Assembly: GCF_001541225.1 (NCBI RefSeq) | Contig: NZ_LMTS01000025.1 | Location: 85,339 to 149,338 of the forward strand | DNA: 64,000 nucleotides | DNA from: Variovorax sp. WDL1 | GTDB taxonomy: Bacteria; Pseudomonadota; Gammaproteobacteria; Burkholderiales; Burkholderiaceae_C | Direction of reading: 5' to 3' | Shown here: piece after piece, positions 49,851 through 58,125 of the stretch | Numbering within the stretch: the stretch's first letter is position 1 | Layout: every line of letters begins with the position of its first letter | Notes under the pieces: model-generated | The model's database searches: none | Told to the model about the DNA's origin: nothing | The model's input: only the letters and a program-made list of their open reading frames with translations | Made by a program: the position numbers and the translations under genes

Positions 49851-50606
49851 ATGAGAACAGCCACCCTCCTCTTGCCCCTCTGCGCGCTTGGGGCAAGTGC
49901 TTCCGTATTCGCCGAGGCGACCGAATACGCGGTGCGCTGGGACCCGGACAAAGGGGGGCCCCAGTCGGCTGCAGATGCGGCGACCAAGCTGGAAATCGAT
50001 GATGACAAACCGAAGAAGTTCGAGGTGCGCTACCTGACCGTCAAGCAGCCGCCCGGGCTGCCGGGCCCGGGCTTCGAGGTCATTGCTCGAGAGCGCACCG
50101 ACAAGAAGGGACCAGAGGCCATGTACAAGCTGCGCGGACCTAACACCCCCACGGCGAGGCAGACGCTACCGAACTGGCAATGCCCCCTGCAAGGTACGCA
50201 GGATGCGAAGGTGGAAGTCGACGTCGCATGGGTCCTGGAGGACGAAACGAAGCCCCATCTTCCGCCCGTCATCCGCGAAGCGATTTCTTACAGCTGCTCG
50301 GTCGCGGCGCCCGCAAGCGCAGCCTATCCAAGGTCCTTCAACATGGTGCCGAAGCCGTGCTCCAACCTCGTGAGCCGGCTCAAGGAGGACGTGTCAAAGA
50401 AAGTTGCTTGGAAGGTCGAAGAGTGGACTCTGCCTACAAAGAGCCGAATGGTCGAGCTCTCGTATGCTGTCGACGCCGGAAGCGACGAGCACAGGGCCGC
50501 TTTCCAGAAGAAGGTGGATGCCCTGCTTAAGGCAGGCGCTATTCCTTTGCCGAGCTCCAAGACCACGATGGGTGGCACCTGTCCGCGGAAGGCGCGGCGC
50601 GCCTAG
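49851..50606 (+). CDS. Exported hypothetical protein (251 aa)
   Basis: AAGGAG stands before the ATG at 49851, and a signal peptide follows (ATLLLPLCALGASASVFAEA). The mature part has four cysteines and an even beta-type pattern, with no recognised domain. The 271 bp before it hold no gene. Its stop overlaps that of the convergent CoiA-like gene by 4 bp. Confidence 0.68.
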   Translation: MRTATLLLPLCALGASASVFAEATEYAVRWDPDKGGPQSAADAATKLEIDDDKPKKFEVRYLTVKQPPGLPGPGFEVIARERTDKKGPEAMYKLRGPNTPTARQTLPNWQCPLQGTQDAKVEVDVAWVLEDETKPHLPPVIREAISYSCSVAAPASAAYPRSFNMVPKPCSNLVSRLKEDVSKKVAWKVEEWTLPTKSRMVELSYAVDAGSDEHRAAFQKKVDALLKAGAIPLPSSKTTMGGTCPRKARRA

Positions 50607-51394
50607 CGGCGAACCGTAAGCTTAGCCAGTCCTCCCCGAGGAAACGACATCCCACCTACACGCAGTTCAACGGAGCGCCAGCTGCGCTCCAGCTGCAGGC
50701 ACTCCAAAGGTAAATAGGCTTCGCAAAACAGGTCTGCATACCTCCGTGAGGATTTTTCATAGCCGCCAGCGGACCGTTGGGCGCCTCCGCGCTCCGTCCA
50801 CTCGCTCACGGGCACAGACGTTCTATAAGCACGTAGCTTTCCGCAGAGCACTCCCCCGAGCAGGGGGTTGAACATGGGCACCTGCCCGAAGCTGAAAACC
50901 TCAATCCACCGCTCGAAAGGCCGCGGCGAATACCGCATCGGTATCGGAATATCGCTCGGCCGCAGAAAGCAACGGTAGTCGATGTCCACCAGGCTGACCC
51001 AAGCCACGTGCAGACCCATGTCGACGTACCCGCGCGTGCGCCGCTCAATTTCCTTCGGGTCGATGGGCGTGTGCTGGAGTTCTACGACGAAGCGCTCTCC
51101 ATCCCGTTCCGCGTACACATCGGCGCGCTGCGCGCCCAGTGGGACCTCTGGCTCCGCGTCGTAGCCCGAGTTTCTCAGGGCGTCCGCCATCGCCTGCTTG
51201 GCTTGCAGATGAGCTTGCGACTCTCCGACCGTCCAGGCGCACGCAATGGTCGAGCGGTGTGCGAAATGAGCGACGCGGACCGTGCCCTGGCGAAGAATCA
51301 ACGTTTCCTGGCAATTTGGGCACAGGAACGGCGCCTGGCTCTTCGAGGCCTTGGCGGCTTGTAGTCGGGACCCCTGCACCGTTGCAACCAACAT
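50603..51394 (-). CDS. CoiA-like nuclease-fold protein
   Basis: The 263-residue protein matches competence protein CoiA. It has an N-terminal zinc finger (LCPNC, Cys25/28, with later His and Cys in HFAHRSTIACAW), then ESQAHLQAKQAM, then a PD-(D/E)xK-like core RADVYAERDGERFVVELQHT with Asp and the ExQ of the active site. CoiA promotes recombination of incoming single-stranded DNA in Gram-positives. On this element it may act in strand processing or defence. It is monocistronic on the minus strand. Confidence 0.78.
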   Translation of the reverse strand: MLVATVQGSRLQAAKASKSQAPFLCPNCQETLILRQGTVRVAHFAHRSTIACAWTVGESQAHLQAKQAMADALRNSGYDAEPEVPLGAQRADVYAERDGERFVVELQHTPIDPKEIERRTRGYVDMGLHVAWVSLVDIDYRCFLRPSDIPIPMRYSPRPFERWIEVFSFGQVPMFNPLLGGVLCGKLRAYRTSVPVSEWTERGGAQRSAGGYEKSSRRYADLFCEAYLPLECLQLERSWRSVELRVGGMSFPRGGLAKLTVRR

Positions 51395-51478
51395 CCTGGG
51401 CGCCTCCCGGTGAGCCGGATTCTAGGCGGCCTGAGACGGCGGCGTGCCGCATCCAGCACGGGCCGGCCGCGCGACGCG

Positions 51479-51844
51479 CTAAAGGTCAGGCGTCGGATAG
51501 AAGAACTCGGTTTTCGAAGTGTTGTGACGTGAGGGATGCAGACTGCCGGCAATCTCGGCGAGCATGGCGGCCGCAGCCCGGTTGGCGGCACGCGCGTCGT
51601 CGATGTCGTCCATCCGCACGCCCAGCTCGGTCGTCCACGCGTTGCGCTTGGCGTCGAAGTCCCCCAGGCGGCGGGTTTCGAGACATGCGGTTCCGCTCGG
51701 GAACAGCCGCAGCTCCTGCACTTCCCACACGTCCGCAGAGTCATGGAACATCTGGATTGCAGGGCTTCCGAACTTGTGCAGGCTCCGGGCCTTGATGGAA
51801 TCGCGGTTGGTGACAATCGCGCAGGTCAGCTGGGTAGGTTGCAT
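51479..51844 (-). CDS. Hypothetical protein (121 aa)
   Basis: This soluble alpha/beta protein begins with an IVTNRDSIK segment and ends with a helix and a basic tail. No ribosome site is obvious at the ATG. No family was recognised. It is divergent from the 51916 gene, and the short shared region (71 bp) holds both promoters. Confidence 0.62.
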   Translation of the reverse strand: MQPTQLTCAIVTNRDSIKARSLHKFGSPAIQMFHDSADVWEVQELRLFPSGTACLETRRLGDFDAKRNAWTTELGVRMDDIDDARAANRAAAAMLAEIAGSLHPSRHNTSKTEFFYPTPDL

Positions 51845-51878
51845 GGTTTTAAGTATGAACGCTTCGCCCGCGAGACTT

Positions 51879-51884
51879 CCTATA
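51879..51884 (+). promoter_or_regulatory. CCTATA -10-like box
   Basis: CCTATACG lies 32 nt before the ATG at 51916. It is the same type of box as before several other genes here. Confidence 0.35.
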
Positions 51885-51915
51885 CGTGGCAGTTTTCACC
51901 ACAAAGGACATCTCA

Positions 51916-52266
51916 ATGGGCTACGACTTCGAAGGATACAAGCGCCTCACCCATCGGTTCCGCCAAGGCTGGGCCTCCGAGGACGAACATGAGCACGTGG
52001 GTCGGTTTCGCGTCCTGAATGTGCGCCACCAGGCGCCATCGGACCATGAGGCCGAGTACGGGTCCGGCGGCCAAAGCTTCATCACCGTACGTGCCCCTCG
52101 TGCCGTCTCCGCGGACATCGTTGCGCAGGTTCTGCGCGACAACTTCGCTACTGGCTGCCGCTGCGAGCACGACTGCTGTGGGCACACGTCGAGCTACCCG
52201 GGCACACCCGTCCGGGTTAAGCAGCGTCGCTGGGTTGTTCCTGTACAGCTGCGTCAGAACATCTAA
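51916..52266 (+). CDS. Hypothetical Cys-rich soluble protein (116 aa)
   Basis: AAGGA precedes the ATG at 51916. A CRCEHDCCGHTSS cluster (near residue 82) suggests a metal site. The rest is polar with a Val/Arg-rich beta pattern near the end. No family was recognised. A strong terminator follows 4 bp after the stop. Confidence 0.68.
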   Translation: MGYDFEGYKRLTHRFRQGWASEDEHEHVGRFRVLNVRHQAPSDHEAEYGSGGQSFITVRAPRAVSADIVAQVLRDNFATGCRCEHDCCGHTSSYPGTPVRVKQRRWVVPVQLRQNI

Positions 52267-52269
52267 TTC

Positions 52270-52303
52270 AAAGGAGCTCCAACTGTGCTGGAGCTCCTTT
52301 TTT
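52270..52303 (+). terminator. Rho-independent terminator
   Basis: The stem AAAGGAGCTCCA and complement across 7 nt is followed by six Ts. Confidence 0.93.
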
Positions 52304-52368
52304 CTCATTTGGCGGGGAAGAGGACCAGCCCGCGGGTAATCGGAGGGTCGGGGCGGCCAAGGCGACGC

Positions 52369-52647
52369 TCAGGAGCGCCGGCTTGGCACCTTTCCTGGCT
52401 TCCGCGTTTGTGACCGGACGGCTACCCAGCGGCTACCCAACCTCGGGTCGACAGCTGCATACACCTCCGCGAACACGTAGACCGCATCACGGTTGCATGC
52501 GCAGGGCACGGCGGCGCCTCCGCACTCGCAGCCGCTGTCGCTTACGAGCGCTGATGGCCGGTCAGGGTGGTCTTCGCAGACCCATCCGCTATCAAGACAG
52601 GTTACGCAGTTCACCTGGGCGAGCTCTCTCGGCGGTTCCGCCTTCAT
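52369..52647 (-). CDS. Small zinc-finger-like protein (92 aa)
   Basis: CVTCLDSGWVCEDHPDRP and CECGGAAVPCACN form the paired CxxC arrangement of the short DnaJ-type zinc-finger proteins that are frequent on proteobacterial phages and plasmids. The tail is basic. It has no ribosome site of note. The function is unknown. Confidence 0.68.
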   Translation of the reverse strand: MKAEPPRELAQVNCVTCLDSGWVCEDHPDRPSALVSDSGCECGGAAVPCACNRDAVYVFAEVYAAVDPRLGSRWVAVRSQTRKPGKVPSRRS

Positions 52648-52749
52648 GGCTAAAGGATACTGCCATACTGCTCTGGCGTCAGAACGCAGCGGCTAAGGAA
52701 GGCGGCGGGGTGGCAGGACGAATCCACCCACATCCGCTACGATGACAGC

Positions 52750-52950
52750 ATGAACAAAGCCGCCGTTCCACTGCCGACCAACGACGAAGAGTTCCAGGCG
52801 CTGGCTAGGGAGGTCAGCTACCTGCAAATGCAAAAGCAGGCGCAGCTCGTCAAGAATCCGCCCATCGACGCGCGCTGGTGGTTCCCCTGGGCCGTCACCG
52901 CTATTGGCGCCTCGGTTGGCGCACTGGCTGTGATGCTGCTGAAGCCGTGA
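52750..52950 (+). CDS. Small tail-anchored membrane protein (66 aa)
   Basis: Residues 1-40 are polar with a short helix (EEFQALAREVSYLQMQKQAQL). Residues 44-64 form one transmembrane segment (WWFPWAVTAIGASVGALAVML) with a two-residue tail. No family was recognised. It is divergent from the zinc-finger gene. Confidence 0.55.
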   Translation: MNKAAVPLPTNDEEFQALAREVSYLQMQKQAQLVKNPPIDARWWFPWAVTAIGASVGALAVMLLKP

Positions 52951-53010
52951 CCAGGGCCGGTGGCACGACCCCGGCCGGCTACGTCGGGGGCTCATCGCTC
53001 GACGCTACGG

Positions 53011-53775
53011 CTAGAGCTCAGCGCCGGCGCGCCCAACCACCCGCCCGAGTACCTGCACGTTCGCGCTCTCTGCCAGGTTGATGACATCCTTTGCTTCGAT
53101 AGGCGAGACCAACAGCACAACGGAGTCACCTTTGCATTGTGCTTTTCGCACTGTGAGCTGACCAGCTCTCCACAGGCAGTAGAGCTTCCCCTCCTCCGGG
53201 GCCGTATCTCGATAGTTCAGGGCGAAGGCCTCCCCGGGCATCAGGTACGGAGACATTGACCCGTCCGGCATCTCGGCGAAGACAAGGCTGCCGGCGCTGC
53301 CGCCAGTTGACGGGCTACGCAACGCTCCAAACTCCCTTCGTTCGCCGCTCAGGTCGGGACAAACCTCGAGCTTTGTGCCGCCGCTGAAGGTCGTCTTGAG
53401 TGCAATCGGAGGGATGCTGAGCGATGGGCTCTGGCTGGAAGCAGCTGGGGCCTCCGTAGTGGTTGGCGAAGCTTCGCTGTCGAAGTCGAACGCTGTTGCT
53501 TGTTTCTGGGGTCGCGGGAAGCCTCGCCCCTCTCCCAAGCGCACCCAGCTATGGCTTACGAGGTGGTCTGGAAGGAGTGAGAGAACGGGCTCAAAGTACT
53601 CACTTTGCGCACTGCCGCGACGGAGCGCCGCTAAAAGGCTCTGGGCCTCCCGGAGACCAGCACGCCGCGCAAGTGCCGCGCGATTGCGGACGCCTAACGC
53701 GTCGAGCGCAAAGTCCAAGCGACCTCCAAACGTTGCAAGCTTCTGTTCTGGTGACTTTGAATCTCCGGCGCTCAT
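53011..53775 (-). CDS. LexA/CI-type repressor with S24 peptidase domain
   Basis: The 254-residue protein has an N-terminal helix-turn-helix-like region (ALARRAGLREAQSLLAALRRG), a Ser/Pro linker, a possible Ala-Gly self-cleavage bond in TGGSAGS, and the S24 core. In the core, MPDGSMSPYLMPGE supplies the serine nucleophile and QLTVRKAQ the lysine base. It should repress target genes until RecA filaments trigger cleavage, linking the element to the SOS response. The upstream 119 bp are dense in dyads (see the region at 53832). Confidence 0.83.
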   Translation of the reverse strand: MSAGDSKSPEQKLATFGGRLDFALDALGVRNRAALARRAGLREAQSLLAALRRGSAQSEYFEPVLSLLPDHLVSHSWVRLGEGRGFPRPQKQATAFDFDSEASPTTTEAPAASSQSPSLSIPPIALKTTFSGGTKLEVCPDLSGERREFGALRSPSTGGSAGSLVFAEMPDGSMSPYLMPGEAFALNYRDTAPEEGKLYCLWRAGQLTVRKAQCKGDSVVLLVSPIEAKDVINLAESANVQVLGRVVGRAGAEL

Positions 53776-53831
53776 CGGTTCGTTCGTGAAGGTTATCGAA
53801 CCGCTGATGGTAGCAATATAGGTGACAACAG

Positions 53832-53894
53832 TGCAACTAAAGTAATTGCATCCGGCTACGATTGTTTAATTGTCGCCGCGACAAAGCGTCGCGA
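53832..53894. promoter_or_regulatory. Dyad-rich region upstream of the S24 repressor
   Basis: TGCAA (53832) and TTGCA (53846) form a 19-bp dyad, TTGTCG/CGACAA forms one at 53870-53884, and CGCGAC/GTCGCG one at 53878-53894. They are candidate operators for the repressor, or a weak terminator of the methyltransferase gene. Confidence 0.45.
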
Positions 53895-54530
53895 TTATAA
53901 GTACGGCTTGCGTGCACACATCGTGAGCCACACCGTACCGTCTGCCGCCAGATAGCTGTCCGCAGCGAAGCTCTCGAACTGGCCGAGACCCGCCCGGGCG
54001 ACCACGCGAGCGAACTTTTCAGTCGTCGTGTAGTTGAAGAATCTGCCGTCACTGGCGACGGACGTGCCCTCTCCCCGCTCCATCACCGCGCAGAGCACAC
54101 CGCCAGGCCTCAAGCTGCGCGCGAGGCGCTGCAGCGCATCCACCTGGGCCGAGTCATCGAGGTGGAGCAGGCTGCCGGATGCCCAGACACCGTCAAATGC
54201 GCCCTGCCAGACGACCTCGTCGAAGCGCAGGTGCAGGACCTCCTGGCCACAAGTCGCGCTGGCGAGCTCCGCCATCTCCTTGCAACCGTCGAATGCCACG
54301 ACCTCCAGGCCAAGCCGGCGGAACTCCAATGCGTCCCGCGCGCTACCGCACCCTGCGTCGAGCACAGTGCTGCCTGCGATGCCGTTGGGAAGTCTTTGCA
54401 CGAAGAACCCCCGTTCGCGGGACATGTCGACCCCGGCAGTGCGCTGTGCATAAACACCGGCAGTAGCGGCGTAGGCGTCCAGGGTGCGGTTGACAGGCTG
54501 ACGGGCGAGACGTCCGTTGAAGAGGTTCAT
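53895..54530 (-). CDS. Class I SAM-dependent methyltransferase
   Basis: The 211-residue protein has motif I VLDAGCGSARDAL, EVVAFDGCKEMAELA (motif II), FDGVWASGSLLHLDD (motif IV region) and LRPGGVLCAVME (motif V-VI), the ubiquinone/trans-aconitate type of Methyltransf_11/25. No substrate can be assigned. The ATG at 54530 is preferred to the open extension to 54575. It is upstream of the S24 repressor on the same strand. Confidence 0.82.
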   Translation of the reverse strand: MNLFNGRLARQPVNRTLDAYAATAGVYAQRTAGVDMSRERGFFVQRLPNGIAGSTVLDAGCGSARDALEFRRLGLEVVAFDGCKEMAELASATCGQEVLHLRFDEVVWQGAFDGVWASGSLLHLDDSAQVDALQRLARSLRPGGVLCAVMERGEGTSVASDGRFFNYTTTEKFARVVARAGLGQFESFAADSYLAADGTVWLTMCARKPYL

Positions 54531-54618
54531 TTGAGACACAGAAGAGTTGCGGGAGCGTGTGCCTCGTACAGGCACGGGCGTTTAAACAGCGGCCGCGCGG
54601 GATTCGCCAGTCAAGAAA

Positions 54619-54644
54619 AAGCCCCGGGTAAATCCCCGGGGCTT
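54619..54644 (-). terminator. Terminator of the secreted nuclease gene
   Basis: The stem AAGCCCCGGG/CCCGGGGCTT is followed on the minus strand by TTTTTC, 14 bp beyond the nuclease stop. Confidence 0.9.
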
Positions 54645-54658
54645 GTAAAAGCACGTTC

Positions 54659-55438
54659 TTAGCTGGAAGGTCGAACGCCTGGCAGGAAGTCGATGCCGGT
54701 GCGCCTGACAAGCTCCTCGTAGGAGATTGGCCGGCCGGCACGCGCGGTGTCGGTGTTCTCCAGCCAATGTGCCCATGCCCGGTTAGACGTCTGGTCATAA
54801 ACTAGCTTGTATAGGTGGCTCGGAACCCAAACCTGCCCCGTCGCTAACGTCCGAACAGGGCCGGCGAAGACGGGCCCGGTGAAGACGAATACATCACCGG
54901 TCGCGCGCATGGCGTACTTCCGCGTCGCGGATTCGATGTCCTTCCAAGTCCTGCGATTGTTCTGCGGCGCCTGCGGCATCATGTTCGCTAAGCTGAAACT
55001 TTGAGCCATCGCTCGGGCGTTGGGCATGTCCCCTGCCGCAATCACGTGCCCGCGGTCGACCTTAACTCGGACCTGCTTGGTCGAGTCGTCCGGGTCCTGG
55101 ACGAGTAACCCTGCCTTGTAGTCCTCCAGCGCGGCCCGCTCCGCTCGAGGCAAGCGCGCCTCTTCGTAGAACCGGTCTGTTCGCTCCTCGCCTTTGGCGT
55201 CGAGCAGCAGGCTACGGTTCAGCCTCTCCGCGCCATAGAGCGGGGTCTTGGACTGCCCGGAGTGCAGGATTGCGAATGAATCGAAGCAGAGCTCCCGTCG
55301 CAACTCGGGCGCGCGGGAGACGACTGGCACCTTGCCGCCGACAAAGAACTGCGGGCAAGCCGCAAAGCCTGGCTGCGCCGCACCGGTGGACGCCAGCGCG
55401 GTGGCCAGCAGGCCGCCCAGTAGTACGTTCCTCCACAT
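54659..55438 (-). CDS. Secreted DNA/RNA non-specific endonuclease (NucA/NUC1 family)
   Basis: The 259-residue protein has a signal peptide (LLGGLLATALASTGAAQ) and the family motif VDRGHVIAAGDM with the general-base His131. SFSLANMMPQAPQNNR follows, with the magnesium-binding Asn. A very strong Shine-Dalgarno (AAGGAGGT) precedes the ATG. It would degrade nucleic acid in the periplasm or outside the cell, possibly to block competing DNA. Two mature cysteines fit the Dsb genes nearby. Confidence 0.88.
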   Translation of the reverse strand: MWRNVLLGGLLATALASTGAAQPGFAACPQFFVGGKVPVVSRAPELRRELCFDSFAILHSGQSKTPLYGAERLNRSLLLDAKGEERTDRFYEEARLPRAERAALEDYKAGLLVQDPDDSTKQVRVKVDRGHVIAAGDMPNARAMAQSFSLANMMPQAPQNNRRTWKDIESATRKYAMRATGDVFVFTGPVFAGPVRTLATGQVWVPSHLYKLVYDQTSNRAWAHWLENTDTARAGRPISYEELVRRTGIDFLPGVRPSS

Positions 55439-55592
55439 ATTTACCTCCTTGGTTGTGTCCAGGAGGTGTAGGGAGCAAGGTTTTGACGCGTGCCTAAGGC
55501 GCCTTCAAGAAATTGCGATACGCAGCGCGCGGACTTCAAGACTGCTGCGGGATGCCGATAACCCGCTTACGCAGGACACGCATTGCTGAGTT

Positions 55593-57620
55593 TTGAGCCG
55601 TCTTCCCCCTCCCTTCCGGCAGAGCCTTACTGCTCGCCTCACGACCGTATGCACGGTTGTCGCGGCATCATTGGTCGCCGCCTTGCTCTTTGTTCAGTAC
55701 CAGGGCTCCCGTGTCGCCCTTCGCGCCTCAGTGGAGAGGCACCACGCGCGGCTCACTGAGCGCACTGCTGCCGTGTTCGAAGACCGCCTGCAAGCGCTAA
55801 GCGAGCTTGCAGACGGCGTTGCAGCGTCGCTCGACGAGGCAGCCCTGCGTGACAAGCCCCGGCTTCAACAGCGGCTTGCGCAACTGACCTTGGTTGCCCC
55901 GCACGCATTCAGGACGCTGAGCGTCACGGATTTGAACGGATACCCACTCGCATGGGTGCCAGCGACCACCGGACCACAGGCCGACGCTTCAGTGGCCGAC
56001 CGGAGCTACTTCAGCGGCGTCCTCGCCACACAATCGCGAGTCATCGTGGGTCCGGTGCTCAGTCGGTCCCTTCGCACGCACGTCACGATTTTCTCTTCGC
56101 CCATTTACGGAGCAGAAGGCAAGGTGGTCGGCGTGGTCGTGGGGTCTATCGAGAATATCGCGCTTGCCGCCACCGCCGGCCTTGGCGACTTCGCAGGTGG
56201 CCCTGCGTCCCTGGTGACCGTCGCCTCCGAGGAGGGAACCATCATTGCCCAACGGAACGCCGACCGGATGGGGGAATCCGTGCGCACGCTGGGCCCGATG
56301 GCAAAGCTCTTTACGGAAGCTGAGGCCCCAAGCGGTCTCGTTTACGGCATGAATGCGGATGGCGTGCCGAGCCTAATGTACGTAACCACCATCTCGGGCC
56401 CGTCCAGCCCCTGGCGACTGGTCATGGAGGCCCCGGTGTCTAAAATCTTCACTGACGAAGCTGAGCTTAGATGGCACTTCTTGGTCGTGCTTTCCGTGGG
56501 GACCGCACTTCTCCCCCTGCTTTGGCTCACCATCCGCGCGGTGCTGCAGCCGTTGCGCGTTCTCCACCGCCAGGTGGCGGCGGTGAGCCTTGGCAATACT
56601 GTCCCAGCCATGGACACGTCCGGACTGCACACCTCTGATGAGCTGGAACTCGCGGAGGCGGTGCGCACCATCTCGCGCGCGAGTACAAAAAGTCTCTCCG
56701 TCGAGGAGGCGGAGACCACGCGCTTGCGAACAGCCCTGCACAACGTCGACGCCGGCGTCCTCGTCGTCGACTGCGAATCTCGAATCACTACCATCAACCA
56801 GGTGGCGGCGAGGCTGCTGGGCTGGCGAGTTTCCGACGCGCTGAACCGGCCCTTGGACCAGGTCTACCAACCGCGGCTACGGGCTTCGGGGGAAACCATG
56901 CCGAGCCTGCATCCTGCGCTGCTGAGCGCCAAGACTGCGCTAAGACGAGTCAACACTTTGGAGGCGGTGAGCCGTGACGGCAAGGCGGTACCCCTCTCGG
57001 AAGCGTCTGTCCCAGTTTTCCTTGCGGACGGAAGCACGGCCGGCGCCGTCATCGTCATCCGAGGTCCAAGCGCGGCCGAGGTGCCCGCCGTGGCAGGGGT
57101 GCACCTCAGAGACGAAACCACGGGGCTGCGGCGGCACTGCGAGTTGCAGTCCGTTCTCACAAAGCTCTTCAACGCCAATGGGCCCGCCGACGGGCACCAC
57201 GCCGTCATCACCATGGACATGGCAGGTTGCGGGGACCAGGGCCCGAACCTTGGGCAGCTGAGAAATGCGGGCAAGGCGGTTCGCGAGACCCTTCGCATGG
57301 GCGACAGGGGGTTCCGCTGGACGGAGGCGAGCCTCCTCCTCGTTCTCAAGAACTGCGACCTGCCGGAGGCCGCTTTCCTCGCGGAGGACGTTTTGGGGAA
57401 GCTGCGCGCGTCGGACGCCCAAACCGCTCCGCAGGTCAGCGTCGGGGTCCTCGCCTTCGGCCCCGGCCCGGCCACATGGACCGAGGTCGTGCAGGCAGCC
57501 ACGCGGGTGACTGACGCGGCCAGAAGGCAACCGGGGGCGGTGTATATCGCTCCGGAATCCAACGGGGCCGGCATGCTCGACGCCCTGGGCGACCTCTTCG
57601 GCCAGGCGCCGGCGGCTTAG
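55593..57620 (+). CDS. Membrane sensor: CACHE-HAMP-PAS-degenerate GGDEF
   Basis: The 675-residue protein has one N-terminal and one central transmembrane segment (residues 15-34 and about 293-312) around a dCACHE periplasmic sensor (VADRSYFSGVLATQSRVIVGP). HAMP and PAS (LHNVDAGVLVVDCESRITTIN) domains follow, then a GGDEF fold that starts with DETTGLRRHCELQ. The GGDEF loop itself reads RWTEASL, so it lacks the catalytic residues. It cannot make cyclic-di-GMP but may bind it or GTP and signal to a partner. The start is TTG at 55593 without a good ribosome site. Confidence 0.78.
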   Translation: MSRLPPPFRQSLTARLTTVCTVVAASLVAALLFVQYQGSRVALRASVERHHARLTERTAAVFEDRLQALSELADGVAASLDEAALRDKPRLQQRLAQLTLVAPHAFRTLSVTDLNGYPLAWVPATTGPQADASVADRSYFSGVLATQSRVIVGPVLSRSLRTHVTIFSSPIYGAEGKVVGVVVGSIENIALAATAGLGDFAGGPASLVTVASEEGTIIAQRNADRMGESVRTLGPMAKLFTEAEAPSGLVYGMNADGVPSLMYVTTISGPSSPWRLVMEAPVSKIFTDEAELRWHFLVVLSVGTALLPLLWLTIRAVLQPLRVLHRQVAAVSLGNTVPAMDTSGLHTSDELELAEAVRTISRASTKSLSVEEAETTRLRTALHNVDAGVLVVDCESRITTINQVAARLLGWRVSDALNRPLDQVYQPRLRASGETMPSLHPALLSAKTALRRVNTLEAVSRDGKAVPLSEASVPVFLADGSTAGAVIVIRGPSAAEVPAVAGVHLRDETTGLRRHCELQSVLTKLFNANGPADGHHAVITMDMAGCGDQGPNLGQLRNAGKAVRETLRMGDRGFRWTEASLLLVLKNCDLPEAAFLAEDVLGKLRASDAQTAPQVSVGVLAFGPGPATWTEVVQAATRVTDAARRQPGAVYIAPESNGAGMLDALGDLFGQAPAA

Positions 57621-57765
57621 GACGAAATACGGAGGAGACCGCATCAGGCGGGCCCCTCCGTCAAATTCCGCTCATCACTTCGGAGTTTTGCGACCTAGTC
57701 GCTTGCTATGGTATAGGCGCTATGCTAAATCTGCCCCATCGCCGCTGCTAATGAATCGATACTGG

Positions 57766-57795
57766 TTGACCGTAAAGTGGTTCTGGTGGTATACT
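57766..57795 (+). promoter_or_regulatory. Promoter TTGACC-18-TATACT at a leaderless start
   Basis: TTGACC (57766-57771) and the extended -10 TGG-TATACT (57787-57795) predict a transcript starting at or within 1-2 nt of the ATG at 57802. The upstream 57621-57765 contains further A/T boxes (TATGGTATAGG, GCTATGCTAAAT). Confidence 0.7.
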
Positions 57796-57801
57796 TTAAG
57801 C

Positions 57802-58125
57802 ATGACAAACATCAAAGCTGCAGCCCCCGGCCTCGCCGCCCTCACGCCGGAAGAAGTTCGCGTCGAGCTTGGCCGCTATGGGATGATGCTTGATGCTGCG
57901 GACAGCCGCCGGCTCGTGCTGTCGCCCCGCCTCTATCGCGAAGCCGCCGTACGTGCCAAGACCATGATTCAGAGCCAGCTCGAAAGCTTTGAATGCATGG
58001 CGGTCTGCTCCGAATACCCGTCCTTGACCGAACTGCACAATGGGTTGCTCTTCGAGCGCCAGGTCCAGCTCGGGATGGTCAGCGTCCCTGTCAACGTCAA
58101 CTGGCTCCAGGAAGCCCGCTCGTGA
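57802..58125 (+). CDS. Hypothetical protein, probably leaderless (107 aa)
   Basis: The soluble, helical, mildly acidic protein (LTPEEVRVELGRYGMMLD, REAAVRAKTMIQSQLESFE) has two adjacent cysteines in FECMAVCSE. No Shine-Dalgarno sequence is present and the promoter sits almost on the ATG. The stop overlaps the GTG of the next gene, so the two are coupled. No family was recognised. Confidence 0.7.
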   Translation: MTNIKAAAPGLAALTPEEVRVELGRYGMMLDAADSRRLVLSPRLYREAAVRAKTMIQSQLESFECMAVCSEYPSLTELHNGLLFERQVQLGMVSVPVNVNWLQEARS

